A stretch of 57,465 nucleotides of DNA from assembly GCA_910585915.1 (NCBI GenBank), contig CAJUGF010000003.1, positions 1-57,465 of the forward strand, given 5' to 3'. Position 1 is the stretch's first letter. Each line of letters starts with the position of its first letter. The position numbers and the translations under genes were made by a program. The notes below the pieces were generated by a model. That model saw only the letters and a list, made by a program, of their open reading frames with translations, ran no database searches and was not told the DNA's origin. Origin of the DNA: an uncultured Bacilli bacterium. GTDB taxonomy: Bacteria; Bacillota_I; Bacilli_A; RF39; UBA660. This document shows positions 18,067 to 26,179 of the stretch, piece after piece.

Positions 18067-18071
18067 ATAAT
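18043..18071 (+). promoter_or_regulatory. Promoter of rpsF-ssb-rpsR
   Basis: TTTACA (18043-18048), 17-bp spacer, TATAAT (18066-18071), extended by TGT. Confidence 0.85.
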
Positions 18072-18137
18072 CTAGGGCGAGTAAGAGATTACTCCTTGCT
18101 TTAACCAAAGCGTTAAAGCCGTAAAGACCATAAGGAG
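18072..18137 (+). ncRNA. rpsF leader, likely S6:S18 autoregulatory element
   Basis: The untranslated leader forms two perfect hairpins: GAGTAA-GAGA-TTACTC (18079-18094) and GCTTTAAC-CAAAGC-GTTAAAGC (18098-18119). The second is followed directly by CCG (18119-18121 as read). Leaders of rpsF-rpsR operons in many bacteria bind the S6:S18 complex through a helix with a conserved CCG trinucleotide that mimics 16S rRNA, and that is the expected element here. The match is by eye; no covariance search was run. Confidence 0.55.
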
Positions 18138-18145
18138 GTGTAATA

Positions 18146-18436
18146 ATGAAAAAATATGAAATCATGTTTATCGTTAAAGCTACACAAGAAAGTGCAGATG
18201 TAAAAAAAACAGCTGAAAATGCAAAGAAGATTTTAACTGCAGAAAAAGCAAACGTAACTGAATTCAAAGAACTTGGAGAAAAGAAATTAGCATATCCAAT
18301 TAAAAAGGAAATCAATGGATATTATTATGTAATGCAAGTAGAAGCAAATAACGAAGCAATTACTGAATTCGATCGTAAAGTGAAACTTGATGAGAACATT
18401 CTAAGACATTTAATTATTAGATTAGACGAGGAGTAA
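18146..18436 (+). CDS. rpsF: 30S ribosomal protein S6
   Basis: 96 residues, complete. MKKYEIMFIVKATQ is the standard S6 beginning, and LGEKKLAYPIKKEINGYYYVMQV is the core strand-helix region. S6 binds S18 in the platform of the 30S subunit. It has a strong TAAGGAGGTG site and lies 3 bp from ssb. Confidence 0.97.
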   Translation: MKKYEIMFIVKATQESADVKKTAENAKKILTAEKANVTEFKELGEKKLAYPIKKEINGYYYVMQVEANNEAITEFDRKVKLDENILRHLIIRLDEE

Positions 18437-18439
18437 AAT

Positions 18440-18925
18440 ATGAATAAAGTAATTTTAATCGGAAGACTTGCAAGAGATCCAGAAATGCGTACTACGGCAA
18501 GTGGTATGACTGTAACAAGATTTACAGTAGCAGTATCCAGAAATTTTTCAAATCAAAATGGAGAACGCGAAACAGACTTTTTAAACTGTATTGCTTGGAG
18601 AAAGCAAGCAGAGAATATTGCAAAATATTGTACCAAAGGAAGTCAAGTAGCTGTAGATGGAAGAATTCAAACTGGGTCATATGATGCTCAGGATGGAACA
18701 AAACGTTATACAACAGATATCGTTGCAGACAATGTAACATTCCTTGGGTCGCGAGGAAATAATGATGGAGGAAACTATCAATCAAATGATTCTTATGTAC
18801 AATCAATGCCATCATATCAAGACAATTATGGATCAAATGACATTCCAACTGCTAATGTTGGAGAAGATCCATTCAAAGACTTTGGAGAAGAAATAGCCTT
18901 ATCCGATGATGATTTACCATTCTAA
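18440..18925 (+). CDS. ssb: Single-stranded DNA-binding protein
   Basis: 161 residues. An N-terminal OB fold (MNKVILIGRLARDPEMRTT..VTRFTVAV, WRKQAENIAKYCTKGSQVAVDG) is followed by a Gly/Asn/Ser/Gln-rich disordered linker and the acidic C-terminal tip DDDLPF that recruits repair and replication partners. Placement between rpsF and rpsR is the conserved Bacilli arrangement, tying replication and ribosome protein supply to one transcript. Confidence 0.97.
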   Translation: MNKVILIGRLARDPEMRTTASGMTVTRFTVAVSRNFSNQNGERETDFLNCIAWRKQAENIAKYCTKGSQVAVDGRIQTGSYDAQDGTKRYTTDIVADNVTFLGSRGNNDGGNYQSNDSYVQSMPSYQDNYGSNDIPTANVGEDPFKDFGEEIALSDDDLPF

Positions 18926-18942
18926 AAGAAAGGAGTTAAATT

Positions 18943-19158
18943 ATGGCTGAATATAGACGTAAAAAGAAAAAAATCTGCCAAATGTGTGCTGGAAAAAGTG
19001 TTGATTATAAAGATGTTATGATTATTAATAAATACATTAATGAAAAAGGAAAAATCATGCCTAGACGTATGACTGGAGCATGTGCAAAACATCAAAGACA
19101 TATTGCAGAGCAAATTAAATATGCAAGATTTATGGCTTTAATACCATTTGTAAAATAG
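18943..19158 (+). CDS. rpsR: 30S ribosomal protein S18
   Basis: 71 residues. RRKKKKICQMCAGKSVDYKDV has the Cys pair found in zinc-type S18, and RRMTGACAKHQRHIAEQIKYARFMALIPF is the RNA-binding core. AAAGGAG lies upstream. It is the last gene of the operon; the terminator begins in its stop codon. Confidence 0.96.
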   Translation: MAEYRRKKKKICQMCAGKSVDYKDVMIINKYINEKGKIMPRRMTGACAKHQRHIAEQIKYARFMALIPFVK

Positions 19159-19186
19159 GGGTTAAATTAAATTTAGCCTCTTTTTT
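19157..19186 (+). terminator. Intrinsic terminator after rpsR
   Basis: AGGGGTTAAA (19157-19166) pairs with TTTAGCCTCT (19172-19181, two G-U pairs), followed by TTTTT. Confidence 0.75.
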
Positions 19187-19187
19187 A

Positions 19188-19230
19188 ATTACAATAAAAC
19201 ATATTGGTTTATTAAAATGTTTATTGTAAT
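19188..19230. repeat. Inverted repeat in front of the first HipA-like gene
   Basis: ATTACAATAAA (19188-19198) and TTTATTGTAAT (19220-19230) are perfect 11-bp inverted arms 21 bp apart, ending 26 bp before the ATG. This looks like a two-site operator or DNA-looping target; no clear -35/-10 pair was found in the same stretch. Confidence 0.6.
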
Positions 19231-19256
19231 AAAACTAGCTTAAAAAGGAGATAAAA

Positions 19257-20156
19257 ATGAGAGAGTTTGGATATAAAATAATTCCAGATAATGCTTATTT
19301 AAGAGCAAAAGATGGAGCTGGAATAAATTATGGTTTCTGGATTCAACAAAAAGGAAAAGAGTACTATTTTAAAACAGGAACTAAATTCGAATTGTACAGT
19401 GAACTTTTTTTTGGAGAGCTTGCTAAACTTTTAAATATGCCTTCTGTGTCTTATGATTTAGCTAAATATAAAGATCTAAAAGGCGTTATATCAAAAAGTT
19501 TTAATCCAAATAAGAGAAAAGTATTAAATGCCTTTGATTTATTGGAAAACTATTTAACATTTATGAAAGAAAATATAGACATATTTTCAGAATCTCCTTG
19601 GATATCTAATATATATAATTTGGAAAATTTATGGTGGGCAATATCTTATTATTATAAAAATCATCCAAAGAAAAAAGAAATAGTGAAAAGATTGATGAAC
19701 CAATTAACAAAACAATTTATGCTTCAATTATTAACTTTTAATAGTGATTTAAATTATGGCAATGTTCTTCTAATTACAGGAAAAAGTCCTTATTTAGCAC
19801 CAAGTTTTGATTATGGAAGATGTAACTTAGTAGAATTCACATCAGTAGATCATACCTATAATCTTATTTCTAATCATTCGATAATTGCAAAAGGACCTCA
19901 AAGAAATATCCAAATCATTCAGGAATTTTTTAATATGTCAGACGAATCCCATATTCGTGAATTTGCCAAATACTTAAATATATTAATTCAAATTGATTTT
20001 AAAGAAATAATAAGAAAAATCGAATTAATAACACAATATACAGTATCAGATGATATAAAAGAATACTTAATAGGAGATTATCAAGAAAAATTAATACAAA
20101 TTCAAAAAATTCTTTTTGAAAATCAAGAATATCAAAGAATCAAAAAGATAGTATAA
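19257..20156 (+). CDS. HipA-like kinase-fold protein, copy 1
   Basis: 299 residues, with AAAAGGAG upstream of ATG 19257. The kinase-type pattern is K39 (EYYFKTG) as candidate nucleotide-binding lysine, E49 (YSELFFG) as candidate helix-C glutamate, D164 and N169 (NSDLNYGNV) as catalytic-loop Asp/Asn, and D185 (LAPSFDYG) as the metal-binding Asp. This order matches HipA (DxxxxN followed by LAPxYD). A conserved middle block (YDLAKYKDLKGVIS) is shared with copies 2 and 3. No HipB-like antitoxin or helix-turn-helix gene is adjacent. It could be a Ser/Thr kinase acting on a translation or cell-cycle target, but the substrate is unknown. It has its own upstream inverted repeat and a downstream terminator, separate from copies 2 and 3. 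Confidence 0.65.
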   Translation: MREFGYKIIPDNAYLRAKDGAGINYGFWIQQKGKEYYFKTGTKFELYSELFFGELAKLLNMPSVSYDLAKYKDLKGVISKSFNPNKRKVLNAFDLLENYLTFMKENIDIFSESPWISNIYNLENLWWAISYYYKNHPKKKEIVKRLMNQLTKQFMLQLLTFNSDLNYGNVLLITGKSPYLAPSFDYGRCNLVEFTSVDHTYNLISNHSIIAKGPQRNIQIIQEFFNMSDESHIREFAKYLNILIQIDFKEIIRKIELITQYTVSDDIKEYLIGDYQEKLIQIQKILFENQEYQRIKKIV

Positions 20157-20207
20157 ATGCACGTCAAATTTATATTAAAAGCCCAAAAAATATCTTGTTT
20201 TAAATGC

Positions 20208-20237
20208 AATATGACATAAAAAAGTCATATTTTTTTT
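20208..20237 (+). terminator. Intrinsic terminator
   Basis: AATATGAC (20208-20215), 8-base A-rich loop, GTCATATT (20224-20231), then TTTTTT. It separates copy 1 from copies 2 and 3. Confidence 0.85.
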
Positions 20238-20270
20238 AAGAAGTACAATAGTGCTTTAATAACTAAGAAA

Positions 20271-20298
20271 TTGACTTTCAAAATAAAAGCGCTATAAT
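20271..20298 (+). promoter_or_regulatory. Promoter giving a probably leaderless mRNA
   Basis: TTGACT (20271-20276), 16-bp spacer, TATAAT (20293-20298). The ATG of the next gene is at 20306, only 7 bp after the -10, so transcription should start at or within a base or two of the start codon. No Shine-Dalgarno sequence is present. Confidence 0.75.
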
Positions 20299-20305
20299 AC
20301 ATTTT

Positions 20306-21172
20306 ATGAATTTAAGAAGAAAAGAAAAAATCATCCAATTAGATGACACTTATAAACATATTAAAGAAAGTGAAAATGGAACAATTAGTGGACCATGGTT
20401 GAAGAAAGGAAATATAGAATACTTAGTAAAATCACAAAGCAAAAAAAGATGTTTAAAAGAAATCTTCTGGAGTTTGGTAATTCAAGCATTAGATCTTCAG
20501 TCTGCGCAATATTACCTTGCTAAAAATAAAGCAAATAATTATTGTACGATTTCTCCTAATTACAATTCATCGAATTTACAAAAATATTCTATAAAAGATT
20601 TGCTTACAGAATATCATGAAATCCATGAATTAGAAAAAGAAAAAATAGAAATTTATGATTTATATAATTTGAAAGATTTACGAACAATATTTTCATATTT
20701 TTTTGACACTTTTAATAATAACTGTTTAGAAGAATTAAATAAAGGAATGTATATTGAGTTCATTATTCAACTACTTTTAGGAAATTGTGATCTAAATGCC
20801 AAAAACATTGAGATAATAATAGCAACTTATCCACAATTATCACCATTCTTCGATTTTGGAAGTTATGGAACAATAAAACTAAATGATATATATACAGATT
20901 TTTATCTAAAGTATGAAAGACAACCAGAATGTGCATATATGTTACCAGAAAGTACATTTTCATATTTTATAAAAAGGGCAAGTAAAGAAGAATTGGAAAT
21001 TCTATCTCATTATATGCAGAAAATAAGAGAAATTAATACGAAGAGAATATTTGAACAAATAGAAGAAGAAAATCACCAAAGAATAGCTAAGATACATCAA
21101 GTAAATCTTCAAAGAAGACTAATTAGAAATACAGAAGTAGCAACAAACTATATGACTGGAAGTGTATTATGA
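20306..21172 (+). CDS. HipA-like kinase-fold protein, copy 2 (leaderless)
   Basis: 288 residues. The same kinase pattern as copy 1: K42 (EYLVKSQ), E52 (LKEIFWS), D162 and N167 (NCDLNAKN), D183 (LSPFFDFG), with the YYLAK..NNYCTIS middle block. The start ATG 20306 has no ribosome binding site and lies 7 bp from the -10, but the N-terminal length agrees with the two paralogues and there is no later plausible start, so a leaderless transcript is the best reading. The C-terminus is basic and helical. It ends in an ATGA overlap with copy 3. Function unknown; activity as a kinase is inferred from residues only, and residue identity between copies is low by eye, suggesting old duplication and separate roles. 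Confidence 0.62.
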   Translation: MNLRRKEKIIQLDDTYKHIKESENGTISGPWLKKGNIEYLVKSQSKKRCLKEIFWSLVIQALDLQSAQYYLAKNKANNYCTISPNYNSSNLQKYSIKDLLTEYHEIHELEKEKIEIYDLYNLKDLRTIFSYFFDTFNNNCLEELNKGMYIEFIIQLLLGNCDLNAKNIEIIIATYPQLSPFFDFGSYGTIKLNDIYTDFYLKYERQPECAYMLPESTFSYFIKRASKEELEILSHYMQKIREINTKRIFEQIEEENHQRIAKIHQVNLQRRLIRNTEVATNYMTGSVL

Positions 21173-22017
21173 GATCAAAAGGATTTTTACAAATTGATGA
21201 ATATGAAACAATAAGAAATTGTGATGCTAAAATTGATGGAATAAATTGTTTATTATGGTTTCGATTACACGAAAAAGAATTCCTTTTTAAATGTGGAACC
21301 TATGAAGAGTGTTATAGTGAAGTTTTTTGGGGTTATGTTTTAAATCATTTGAAATTAGAAAATGTCCATTATGACCTAGCAAAATTAAATGGATTATATG
21401 GAGTGATTACAGAAAATTGTAACTATCAAAATCGTCCATCTATTTCTTTACGAGATCTATTAAAAAATTACTGTAAAAAGAATAATCTAGATGATATAGT
21501 CAAAAAAAACGATAATCTAACATTTACAAAAAAAGTATATGATAACATGTTTGAAAATAAATACACATCAAATGCAATTGTAAACTTAAAAGAAGATACA
21601 TTTCTGCACTTTATTATTCAAATTCTACTAGGAAATAGTGATTTAAATAGAGGAAACATGAAATTATTTCTAGATACATTAAGTCTCTATCCATTTTATG
21701 ACTTCGGTCGATATGGGAGAGTAAGATTAAAATGGTATGAAAACAAAGAATTTTTATATAGTTATAAAGAAAAAGAAGGTTTTGAAAATTCAAGAAAAAT
21801 CTTTCAAAATTTTTTGAATCATGCTTCTAAAAAAGAGATAGAATTGTATAAAGAATATATGTATACCATAATAGAATTAAAAACAAGAAATATTTTTGAA
21901 GAAATGGAAAATGATATTTCTAATAAAATAGATCAAAAATTAAAAAGAACTTTAAAGAGACAACTAAAACAAAACGCTATAAAATCAAAAAAAATAATAC
22001 AAAAGAATCAGCTTTGA
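21169..22017 (+). CDS. HipA-like kinase-fold protein, copy 3
   Basis: 282 residues from ATG 21169, overlapping copy 2 by 4 bp (ATGA), so translation is coupled. K41 (EFLFKCG), E51 (YSEVFWG), D158 and N163 (NSDLNRGN) and D178 (YPFYDFGRYG) keep the kinase pattern. The block YDLAKLNGLYGVIT is closest to copy 1. The tail is long, Lys/Gln-rich and probably helical. Together with copies 1 and 2 it forms an insertion between rpsR and rplI, genes that in many Bacilli lie in the same neighbourhood. No antitoxin, mobility gene or flanking repeat was found. Confidence 0.62.
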   Translation: MRSKGFLQIDEYETIRNCDAKIDGINCLLWFRLHEKEFLFKCGTYEECYSEVFWGYVLNHLKLENVHYDLAKLNGLYGVITENCNYQNRPSISLRDLLKNYCKKNNLDDIVKKNDNLTFTKKVYDNMFENKYTSNAIVNLKEDTFLHFIIQILLGNSDLNRGNMKLFLDTLSLYPFYDFGRYGRVRLKWYENKEFLYSYKEKEGFENSRKIFQNFLNHASKKEIELYKEYMYTIIELKTRNIFEEMENDISNKIDQKLKRTLKRQLKQNAIKSKKIIQKNQL

Positions 22018-22043
22018 GAAAAGCAAAAGGGTTCTTTTTTTCT
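22003..22043 (+). terminator. Possible weak terminator after copy 3
   Basis: The segment holds short self-complementary arms (GCTTT..AAAGC with loop GAGA) and a following T run at 22035-22041, but the hairpin and T run are not well placed together. Confidence 0.3.
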
Positions 22044-22054
22044 CGTATTTTTGT

Positions 22055-22060
22055 TATAAT
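22055..22060 (+). promoter_or_regulatory. Extended -10 promoter of rplI-dnaB
   Basis: TGTTATAAT (TATAAT at 22055-22060). The 17-bp-upstream position reads TTCTTT, a poor -35, as expected for an extended -10 promoter. Confidence 0.55.
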
Positions 22061-22089
22061 AAAAATCGTTATATAGGAGGACAAACTAT

Positions 22090-22530
22090 ATGAAAGTAAT
22101 TTTATTACAAGATGTAAAAAAACAAGGAAAAAAAGATGAAATAATAAATGTATCAGATGGATATGCTAATAACTTTTTAATCAAAAATGGGCTTGCAGTT
22201 CCTGTAACAGAGGGAAGTAAAAAAGTATTAAATGCTGAACTGGCCGAACGAAAAAGAAAAGAAGATGAATTAGTAAGAGAATTAGAGGAAATTGCCAATC
22301 AATTAAAAACAAAAGAAATAACTTTTCAAGTTAAAACAGGAGCAGAGGATCGAGTTTTTGGTAATATATCTTCTAAGCAAATCAGTGAGTCATTAAAAAA
22401 GATGGGATACTCTATCGATAAAAAGTGTATCAAAATAGAGTTCCCAATTAGTTCATTAGGAACTCATTTAGTAAAAATCGAACTTCACAAAAAAGTAAAA
22501 TTTGAATTAAGAGTAACCTTAAAGAAGTAG
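22090..22530 (+). CDS. rplI: 50S ribosomal protein L9
   Basis: 146 residues. MKVILLQDVKKQGKKDEIINVSDGYANNFLIKNGLA is the N-terminal rRNA-binding domain (shown here in part: LQDVKKQGKK), followed by a long connecting helix (ELAERKRKEDELVRELEEI) and a C-terminal domain containing the FGNISSKQI motif. TAGGAGG lies upstream. It is followed 8 bp later by dnaB, as in B. subtilis (rplI-dnaC). Confidence 0.96.
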   Translation: MKVILLQDVKKQGKKDEIINVSDGYANNFLIKNGLAVPVTEGSKKVLNAELAERKRKEDELVRELEEIANQLKTKEITFQVKTGAEDRVFGNISSKQISESLKKMGYSIDKKCIKIEFPISSLGTHLVKIELHKKVKFELRVTLKK

Positions 22531-22538
22531 GTGATAAC

Positions 22539-23888
22539 ATGGCTTCTAGAAAAATGCCACAAAATATTGAAGCAGAAATGAGTGTACTTGGTGTTGCATT
22601 CTTAAATGACTATGCCATGGAAAAAATCATCGAAGAAGTCGATGAAGATATGTTTTTTAATGATGCAAATAAAAAGGTATTTGCATCATTAAAAAGTCTT
22701 TATAAATCAAATACACCAATTGATATTACAACAGTAAAAAATGAATTAGACAAACAAAAAAATTTAAATGCAATTGGTGGAATTGAATACTTAAGTGAAG
22801 TAATTGATTCGGTAGCCACATCTGCCAATTTAGATTATTATATTAATATTGTCAAAGAAAAAGCTACAAGAAGAAAACTAATTGATACAGCAACGGATAT
22901 TATTACTGAAACATATGAAGAAGAAAAAGACTTAACCAAACTATTAGATACTGCTGAGAAAAACATTTTAAATGTGGTAAAAACCAGAAAAACAAGCGAA
23001 TTAATCCCCATTAGTCAAGCATTACGTAGTGCCCAAGAAAACTTAGAAAATATGGCCAAAAATAAAAGTTCTATTACAGGACTTACAACTGGATTTTATG
23101 ATCTAGATAAAGCAACAGCAGGACTCCATGAAGGAGAATTAATCATTATTGCTGCTCGTCCAGGTATGGGAAAAACTGCCTTTGCTTTAAATTTGGCATC
23201 AAACGCTGCATTTAGTACTGATAAAGCAGTGGCCATTTTCAATCTAGAAATGTCTGCAGAGCAATTAGTTAATCGTATGATTAGCTCTGTAGGACAAATT
23301 GAAGGAGATAAATTAAAAACTGGAATGCTTGGACATAATGATTGGAAAAGATACAATGAAGCACTAAGTGAACTTGCTGAAACAAATATTTACATTGAAG
23401 ATAATGCTGGAATTACTGCACCTGAAATTCGTGCCAAATGTCGTCGCCTTGCTTCCAGTGAAAAAGGCCTTGCTTTAGTAGTAATTGACTACTTACAGTT
23501 AGTTACAACTGGAGGAAGACCAGAATCAAGACAAGTGGAAGTATCAGAAATTTCCCGTTCTTTCAAAACCATGGCTATGGAGCTAAAGGTTCCAGTGATA
23601 GCACTAGCTCAATTATCACGTAATGCCGAAAGAAGAGAATCAAATCAACCACGACTAGCTGATTTGCGTGAATCAGGATCAATTGAACAAGATGCAGACT
23701 TGGTAATGTTTATTAATCGTCAAGATTATTATGAAAATAAAACATCTGATAATAAACAAAATATTGTTCCAACAGATCTAATCATTGCCAAACACCGTCG
23801 AGGTGGGACAGGATTATTACAATTATTATTTGAATTAGATAAAAGTAGCTTTAAAAACTACTTAAAAACAGAAGAGGAAGGATTTTAA
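22539..23888 (+). CDS. dnaB: Replicative DNA helicase
   Basis: 449 residues (DnaC in B. subtilis naming). The N-terminal domain (QNIEAEMSVLGVAFLN) and linker are followed by a RecA-like core with Walker A ARPGMGKTAFAL (about residues 202-213), FNLEMSAEQLVNRM, Walker B LVVIDYLQL, and the arginine finger region (QDADLVMFINR). It forms the hexameric 5'-3' helicase at the fork. No intein is present. Confidence 0.97.
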   Translation: MASRKMPQNIEAEMSVLGVAFLNDYAMEKIIEEVDEDMFFNDANKKVFASLKSLYKSNTPIDITTVKNELDKQKNLNAIGGIEYLSEVIDSVATSANLDYYINIVKEKATRRKLIDTATDIITETYEEEKDLTKLLDTAEKNILNVVKTRKTSELIPISQALRSAQENLENMAKNKSSITGLTTGFYDLDKATAGLHEGELIIIAARPGMGKTAFALNLASNAAFSTDKAVAIFNLEMSAEQLVNRMISSVGQIEGDKLKTGMLGHNDWKRYNEALSELAETNIYIEDNAGITAPEIRAKCRRLASSEKGLALVVIDYLQLVTTGGRPESRQVEVSEISRSFKTMAMELKVPVIALAQLSRNAERRESNQPRLADLRESGSIEQDADLVMFINRQDYYENKTSDNKQNIVPTDLIIAKHRRGGTGLLQLLFELDKSSFKNYLKTEEEGF

Positions 23889-23891
23889 GGG

Positions 23892-25415
23892 ATGACGACA
23901 AAAGATAAAATAATAACAATTTCAATAACAATTATCGTAATATTAGCCTTAATTTTTACAGGATTTCATAATCGTTTAAATGATACATCAAGAATGGTAT
24001 ATCAAGTATATTTAGATGGACAAAAACTAGGATTAATTAGTAATGACCAAGAATTATTAAATATGATTGATGAAGAACAAAGCGATATTAAGAATACTTA
24101 TGGAGTTGTTAATGTATATCCACCTAATGGTTTTGAAATAGAAAAATATAAAACGTACAATGAAAATATCACACCTGCTGCTGAAATTTATAATAAAATT
24201 AAAGATAATGGCAACTTTACTATTAAAGGATACACGATTACTATCACAAAAGAAGCAACAGAAGAAAAAGAAGAAGAGAAGATTTATCTATCAGTTCTAG
24301 ATCAACAAGTATTTAAAGATGCTTTAGAAAAGGTTATTACAGCCTTCGTAAATAAAGAAGACTACTTAAATTATATTAATAATAATCAAAAAGAAATCGC
24401 TACAGTAGGGCAAATTATTGAGCATATGTACTTTGAAGAAAATATAACAATAAAAGAAGCTAATATCAATGTAAACGATAAAATATATACGGATTCTACG
24501 GAATTAAGTCAATATCTTTTATTTGGAAAAGAAAATGCTCAAAATAATTATACTGTTCAAAAAGGTGACACCATTAAAACGATTGCAGAAGCCAATAAAT
24601 TGAACACTCAAGAATTTTTAATTGCCAACCCCAGATTTAAAAGTGAAGATAGTTTACTTGCTATTGGAGAAGAAGTTTCTGTCGAATTGATCAATCCCAT
24701 TTTAACTTTAATTGAAGAAGTTCATGTAGTAGAAGATACTGAACAAGTATTTGAAAAACAAGAAGAGGTAGACAACTCCAAACCATCTGATTATAGTGAA
24801 ATCACGCAAGCAGGAGTTACTGGAATCGTAAGAACAACACAAGAAGTAAAACTTACGAATGGAGAAAGAAACCAAGGAGCTGTCGTTATCAGCACAGTAA
24901 CATTAAGAGAAGCTGTAAATCAAATTACAACCGTTGGAAAAAAGAAACCAGCATACAATCCTTCTGGAATCTATTATGAAACTGGAAAAGACTGGGGATG
25001 GCCAACCAACCGTCCATACGTTATAACAAGTGGGTTCGAATATCGTTGGGGATCTTTCCATAATGCAATTGATATTTCAGGAACAGGATTTGGGTCTCCA
25101 ATCTATGCTGCTAAAGCAGGAACTGTTATAGAAGTAAATAGCACCTGCCCAAACAATGGATACTATGGGTCAAGATGTGGTCAAAGTTATGGAAATTATG
25201 TTATTGTTCAACATAGTAACAATTTCTATACTATGTATGGGCACTTAACTCAAGATGTTAAAGTAAATATTGGAGACAACGTATCTCGTGGGCAAGTAAT
25301 TGGTTTAATGGGAAATAGTGGATCATCCACAGGAACTCACCTTCACTTTGGAGTATCTGTAGGTAGACCTCATTATCCAGAAAGTCGTTGGTTAAGCCCT
25401 TGGAGTTTATACTAA
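23892..25415 (+). CDS. Membrane-anchored LysM-G5-M23 peptidoglycan endopeptidase
   Basis: 507 residues. Domain order: N-terminal membrane helix (IITISITIIVILALIFTGF, residues 7-25), an extracytoplasmic region, a LysM domain (YTVQKGDTIKTIAEANKL.., about 218-262) that binds glycan, a G5-type domain (about 275-350), and a C-terminal M23 metallopeptidase. Zinc ligands are visible as H and D in FHNAIDISG and in the GTHLHFGV motif, with YGHL between them. A Cys pair in the M23 domain (STCPNNG..RCGQS) may be a disulfide. The gene follows dnaB by 3 bp. Equivalent YycH/YycI genes of the WalRK cluster are absent, but yycJ follows, so the gene stands in the wal-like cell-wall neighbourhood. Confidence 0.9.
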   Translation: MTTKDKIITISITIIVILALIFTGFHNRLNDTSRMVYQVYLDGQKLGLISNDQELLNMIDEEQSDIKNTYGVVNVYPPNGFEIEKYKTYNENITPAAEIYNKIKDNGNFTIKGYTITITKEATEEKEEEKIYLSVLDQQVFKDALEKVITAFVNKEDYLNYINNNQKEIATVGQIIEHMYFEENITIKEANINVNDKIYTDSTELSQYLLFGKENAQNNYTVQKGDTIKTIAEANKLNTQEFLIANPRFKSEDSLLAIGEEVSVELINPILTLIEEVHVVEDTEQVFEKQEEVDNSKPSDYSEITQAGVTGIVRTTQEVKLTNGERNQGAVVISTVTLREAVNQITTVGKKKPAYNPSGIYYETGKDWGWPTNRPYVITSGFEYRWGSFHNAIDISGTGFGSPIYAAKAGTVIEVNSTCPNNGYYGSRCGQSYGNYVIVQHSNNFYTMYGHLTQDVKVNIGDNVSRGQVIGLMGNSGSSTGTHLHFGVSVGRPHYPESRWLSPWSLY

Positions 25416-26179
25416 TGAAAATATGTGTTTTAGCAAGTGGATCCGAAGGAAATAGTACCTTCGTTTCTACTAATAATCATAAAATACTAATTGATATAGG
25501 TAAAAATGTAAAATATATTACCGAAAAACTAAAAGAAATCAACGAACTACCAGAGAATATTGATGCTATAATTATTAGTCATACACACAATGATCATGTT
25601 GCAGCACTAGAACGCTTTGTAAAAAAATATCATCCAAAAGTTTATTTAACACAGAAAATGTTTTTTGACTTAAAAAATATTGAAAACTACGATAATATTA
25701 TGACATATGAAGATGATATCTATTTAGATAATTTAAAAATTACTTCTATCAAAACATCACATGATGTTACAGATTCCAGAAATTTTATTCTAGAAGAGCC
25801 AGGAATGTCGATGGTTTATCTCACAGACACGGGTTATTTAAACAGAAAATATTTCGAAGCATTAAAAAATAAAGACTACTATTTGTTTGAATCAAATCAT
25901 GATATTGCTATGTTAATGAATGGACCTTATCCTAAATGGTTAAAAACAAGAGTCTTAGGTACCAGCGGTCATTTATCAAATAAAGATGCATCCTTTTATT
26001 TAACCAAACTAATTGGACAAAATACCAAAAGAATCATTTTAATGCATTTATCGCATAAAAACAACACAGAAGAAAAAGCATTAAAAATGATTCATGAAAC
26101 ATTTAATGAGTATAAAATAAATTTTACAAATATTACTTGTGCAAAACAAAATGAAATAACAAAGGTGACAAATGATTAA
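25415..26179 (+). CDS. yycJ: YycJ/WalJ metallo-beta-lactamase-fold hydrolase
   Basis: 254 residues from ATG 25415 (TAATG overlap with the previous stop); an upstream in-frame start at 25388 would lie inside the M23 gene. MKICVLASGSEGNSTFV and the metal motif SHTHNDHV (HxHxDH) identify the YycJ family, a 5'-3' exonuclease-like phosphodiesterase linked to cell-division/DNA-replication coordination. The conserved LTDTGY and GHLSNKDA motifs are present. In Bacilli yycJ sits upstream of htrA and rlmH; here htrA is missing and rlmH overlaps by 8 bp. Confidence 0.93.
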   Translation: MKICVLASGSEGNSTFVSTNNHKILIDIGKNVKYITEKLKEINELPENIDAIIISHTHNDHVAALERFVKKYHPKVYLTQKMFFDLKNIENYDNIMTYEDDIYLDNLKITSIKTSHDVTDSRNFILEEPGMSMVYLTDTGYLNRKYFEALKNKDYYLFESNHDIAMLMNGPYPKWLKTRVLGTSGHLSNKDASFYLTKLIGQNTKRIILMHLSHKNNTEEKALKMIHETFNEYKINFTNITCAKQNEITKVTND

